A DNA stretch of 64,000 nt from Pseudonocardia autotrophica. GTDB lineage: Bacteria > Actinomycetota > Actinomycetes > Mycobacteriales > Pseudonocardiaceae. The stretch covers positions 4,092,001 through 4,156,000 of the forward strand of contig NZ_AP018920.1 in NCBI RefSeq assembly GCF_003945385.1, in the 5' to 3' direction. The position numbers and the translations under genes are program-made. Under the pieces are notes generated by a model. The model ran no database searches. It saw nothing but the letters and a program-made list of their open reading frames with translations, and was not told where the DNA came from. Below, piece after piece: positions 63,034-64,000 of the stretch. Every line of letters begins with the position of its first letter. Within the stretch, counting starts at the first letter, position 1.

Positions 63034-64000
63034 TCACTCCGGGACGAGGACCGCCCGCCCGAGCACGCGTCCGGCGCGCAGGTCCTCCAGCGCGCGGGTC
63101 ACCTCGGAGAGCGGGTAGGTCGTCGTGCGGGCCCGGATGCCGCCCTGCCGGGCGAGGGCGACGGTCTCGACGAGCTCGTCGTAGGAACCCCAGAACGGCA
63201 GCCGCAGGCTCGCGCCGGAGGGCAGCGGGCCCGGCTTGCGCACCGCCAGCACCCCACCGGCGCCGCCGACGAGGACCAGCTCCCCCGCGATCCGCAGCAG
63301 CGGTCCCGCACCGTCCAGTGTGGCCTGTGCGGCCACGAAGTCGAGTACGACGTCCGCGCCGCGCCCCTCCGACGCCGACGCCACCGCGGCCGCGGCCTCG
63401 TCCGGGCGGCAGGCGGTCTGCGCGCCGCAGGCACGGGCCAGCTCGAGCGCCTCCTCACGGGTGTCCACGGCCACCACGTGCGCGCCGGTCCGGGCGCGCA
63501 GGATGCCGATCGCCATGTGACCGAGCCCGCCCACCCCGATCACGACGGCGACCGCCCCCGGCTCCGCCAGGTGCGCCGCCGATCCGGTGACCGCCCGGTA
63601 GGACGTCAGGCCGGCGTCGGTGAGCGCGGCCGCCTCGGCGGGGTCGAGCCCGTCCGCACCGACCAGCCGCGCCGCGTCGACGACGATCTCGTCGGCCATC
63701 CCGCCGTCGACGCCGAGGCCCAGCCCCGCGGGCAGGGAGCGCCGCCGGTCGCAGTCGTTGGTCGCGCCGGCCCGGCATCGGCTGCACTCCCCGCAACCGT
63801 AGGGGGCGTGCACGACGACCTGCCGGCCGACGAGCTCCGGGTCGGCCCCGTCGCCGGTCGCGGTGACCGTCCCGCAGATCTCGTGCCCGAGCGTGAAGGG
63901 CGGCTCCCACATGGCCGCCGGTGCGTCGAGCACGTGCAGGTCGCTGTGGCAGATTCCGGCGGCGCGGACCTGCAGCAGGACCTGCCCGGGGCCGGGTCGC
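63034..64000 (-). CDS. Zinc-dependent alcohol dehydrogenase (MDR), 5'-truncated by window edge
   Basis: The frame is open to the edge, where QVRAAGICHSDLHVLDAP holds the first catalytic zinc ligand, then TLGHEICGTVTATG, the structural zinc cluster CGECSRCRAGATNDC and the cofactor motif VIGVGGLGHMAIGILRA. The GTG at 63933 is internal. About 322 residues are visible of an expected 345. It is convergent with the SDR gene (46 bases apart) and may be another dehydrogenase of the locus. Confidence 0.9.
   Translation of the reverse strand, partial: RPGPGQVLLQVRAAGICHSDLHVLDAPAAMWEPPFTLGHEICGTVTATGDGADPELVGRQVVVHAPYGCGECSRCRAGATNDCDRRRSLPAGLGLGVDGGMADEIVVDAARLVGADGLDPAEAAALTDAGLTSYRAVTGSAAHLAEPGAVAVVIGVGGLGHMAIGILRARTGAHVVAVDTREEALELARACGAQTACRPDEAAAAVASASEGRGADVVLDFVAAQATLDGAGPLLRIAGELVLVGGAGGVLAVRKPGPLPSGASLRLPFWGSYDELVETVALARQGGIRARTTTYPLSEVTRALEDLRAGRVLGRAVLVPE

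Overview
The window is about 64 kb of very GC-rich DNA with GTG starts, 1-4 base gene overlaps, and many TetR, MarR, HxlR and LuxR-type regulators. This points to an actinomycete chromosome, most likely of the Pseudonocardia/Amycolatopsis kind; that placement is inferred from gene content and style, as no rRNA marker is present. No rRNA, tRNA, CRISPR array or replication origin was recognised.

From 0 to 35 kb the DNA is a patchwork of small regulator-plus-enzyme units. These are: an HxlR/tautomerase pair; a TetR/SDR pair around a 49-bp palindrome; a two-component system with a PepSY protein; an S9 peptidase; a large ATP-binding LuxR regulator; a ring-cleaving dioxygenase/esterase/RidA group that looks like quinone detoxification; a LysR/SDR pair; a MarR/flavin monooxygenase pair; a TetR/DUF1330/hydrolase unit; an HTH-DUF3887/CPBP pair; and a GntR-ABC transporter operon. 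Between them lie many gene remnants (7.4-10.1, 19.0, 21.0-21.6, 24.8-26.0, 28.0-28.7 kb), so this part has suffered repeated deletion and frameshift. Two VOC genes about 87% identical in protein sit 16 kb apart, each beside a broken MFS gene.

From 30 to 45.5 kb mobile elements dominate: an intact IS630-type element with TA duplications, an IS1380-type element that cut a gene coupled to an MTHFR-like gene, an IS3-type element interrupted by a complete IS30-type element, an IS5-type remnant, an IS630 end left behind, and IS481- and IS3-like scraps. Among them is a 316-residue protein made of four tandem cold-shock domains, which is unusual for bacteria.

From 46 to 64 kb is one large catabolic locus: an Old Yellow Enzyme/FadH-like reductase (frameshifted), a five-gene operon (two SnoaL-like proteins, EthD, acyl-CoA synthetase, Zn alcohol dehydrogenase), a TetR regulator, and a chain of eight genes joined by seven 4-base overlaps (three acyl-CoA dehydrogenases, a thiolase-like protein with its DUF35 partner, two SDRs, a phosphotransferase), led by an enoyl-CoA hydratase. 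A nitroreductase, a further SDR and a second Zn dehydrogenase follow. A shared motif, TTGAAYTCAGTT, stands in front of three of the operons and a related palindrome in front of a fourth, suggesting one regulon, plausibly under the embedded TetR. The gene set fits CoA-linked beta-oxidation of a cyclic or branched ketone- or terpenoid-like compound; the substrate cannot be read from the sequence.
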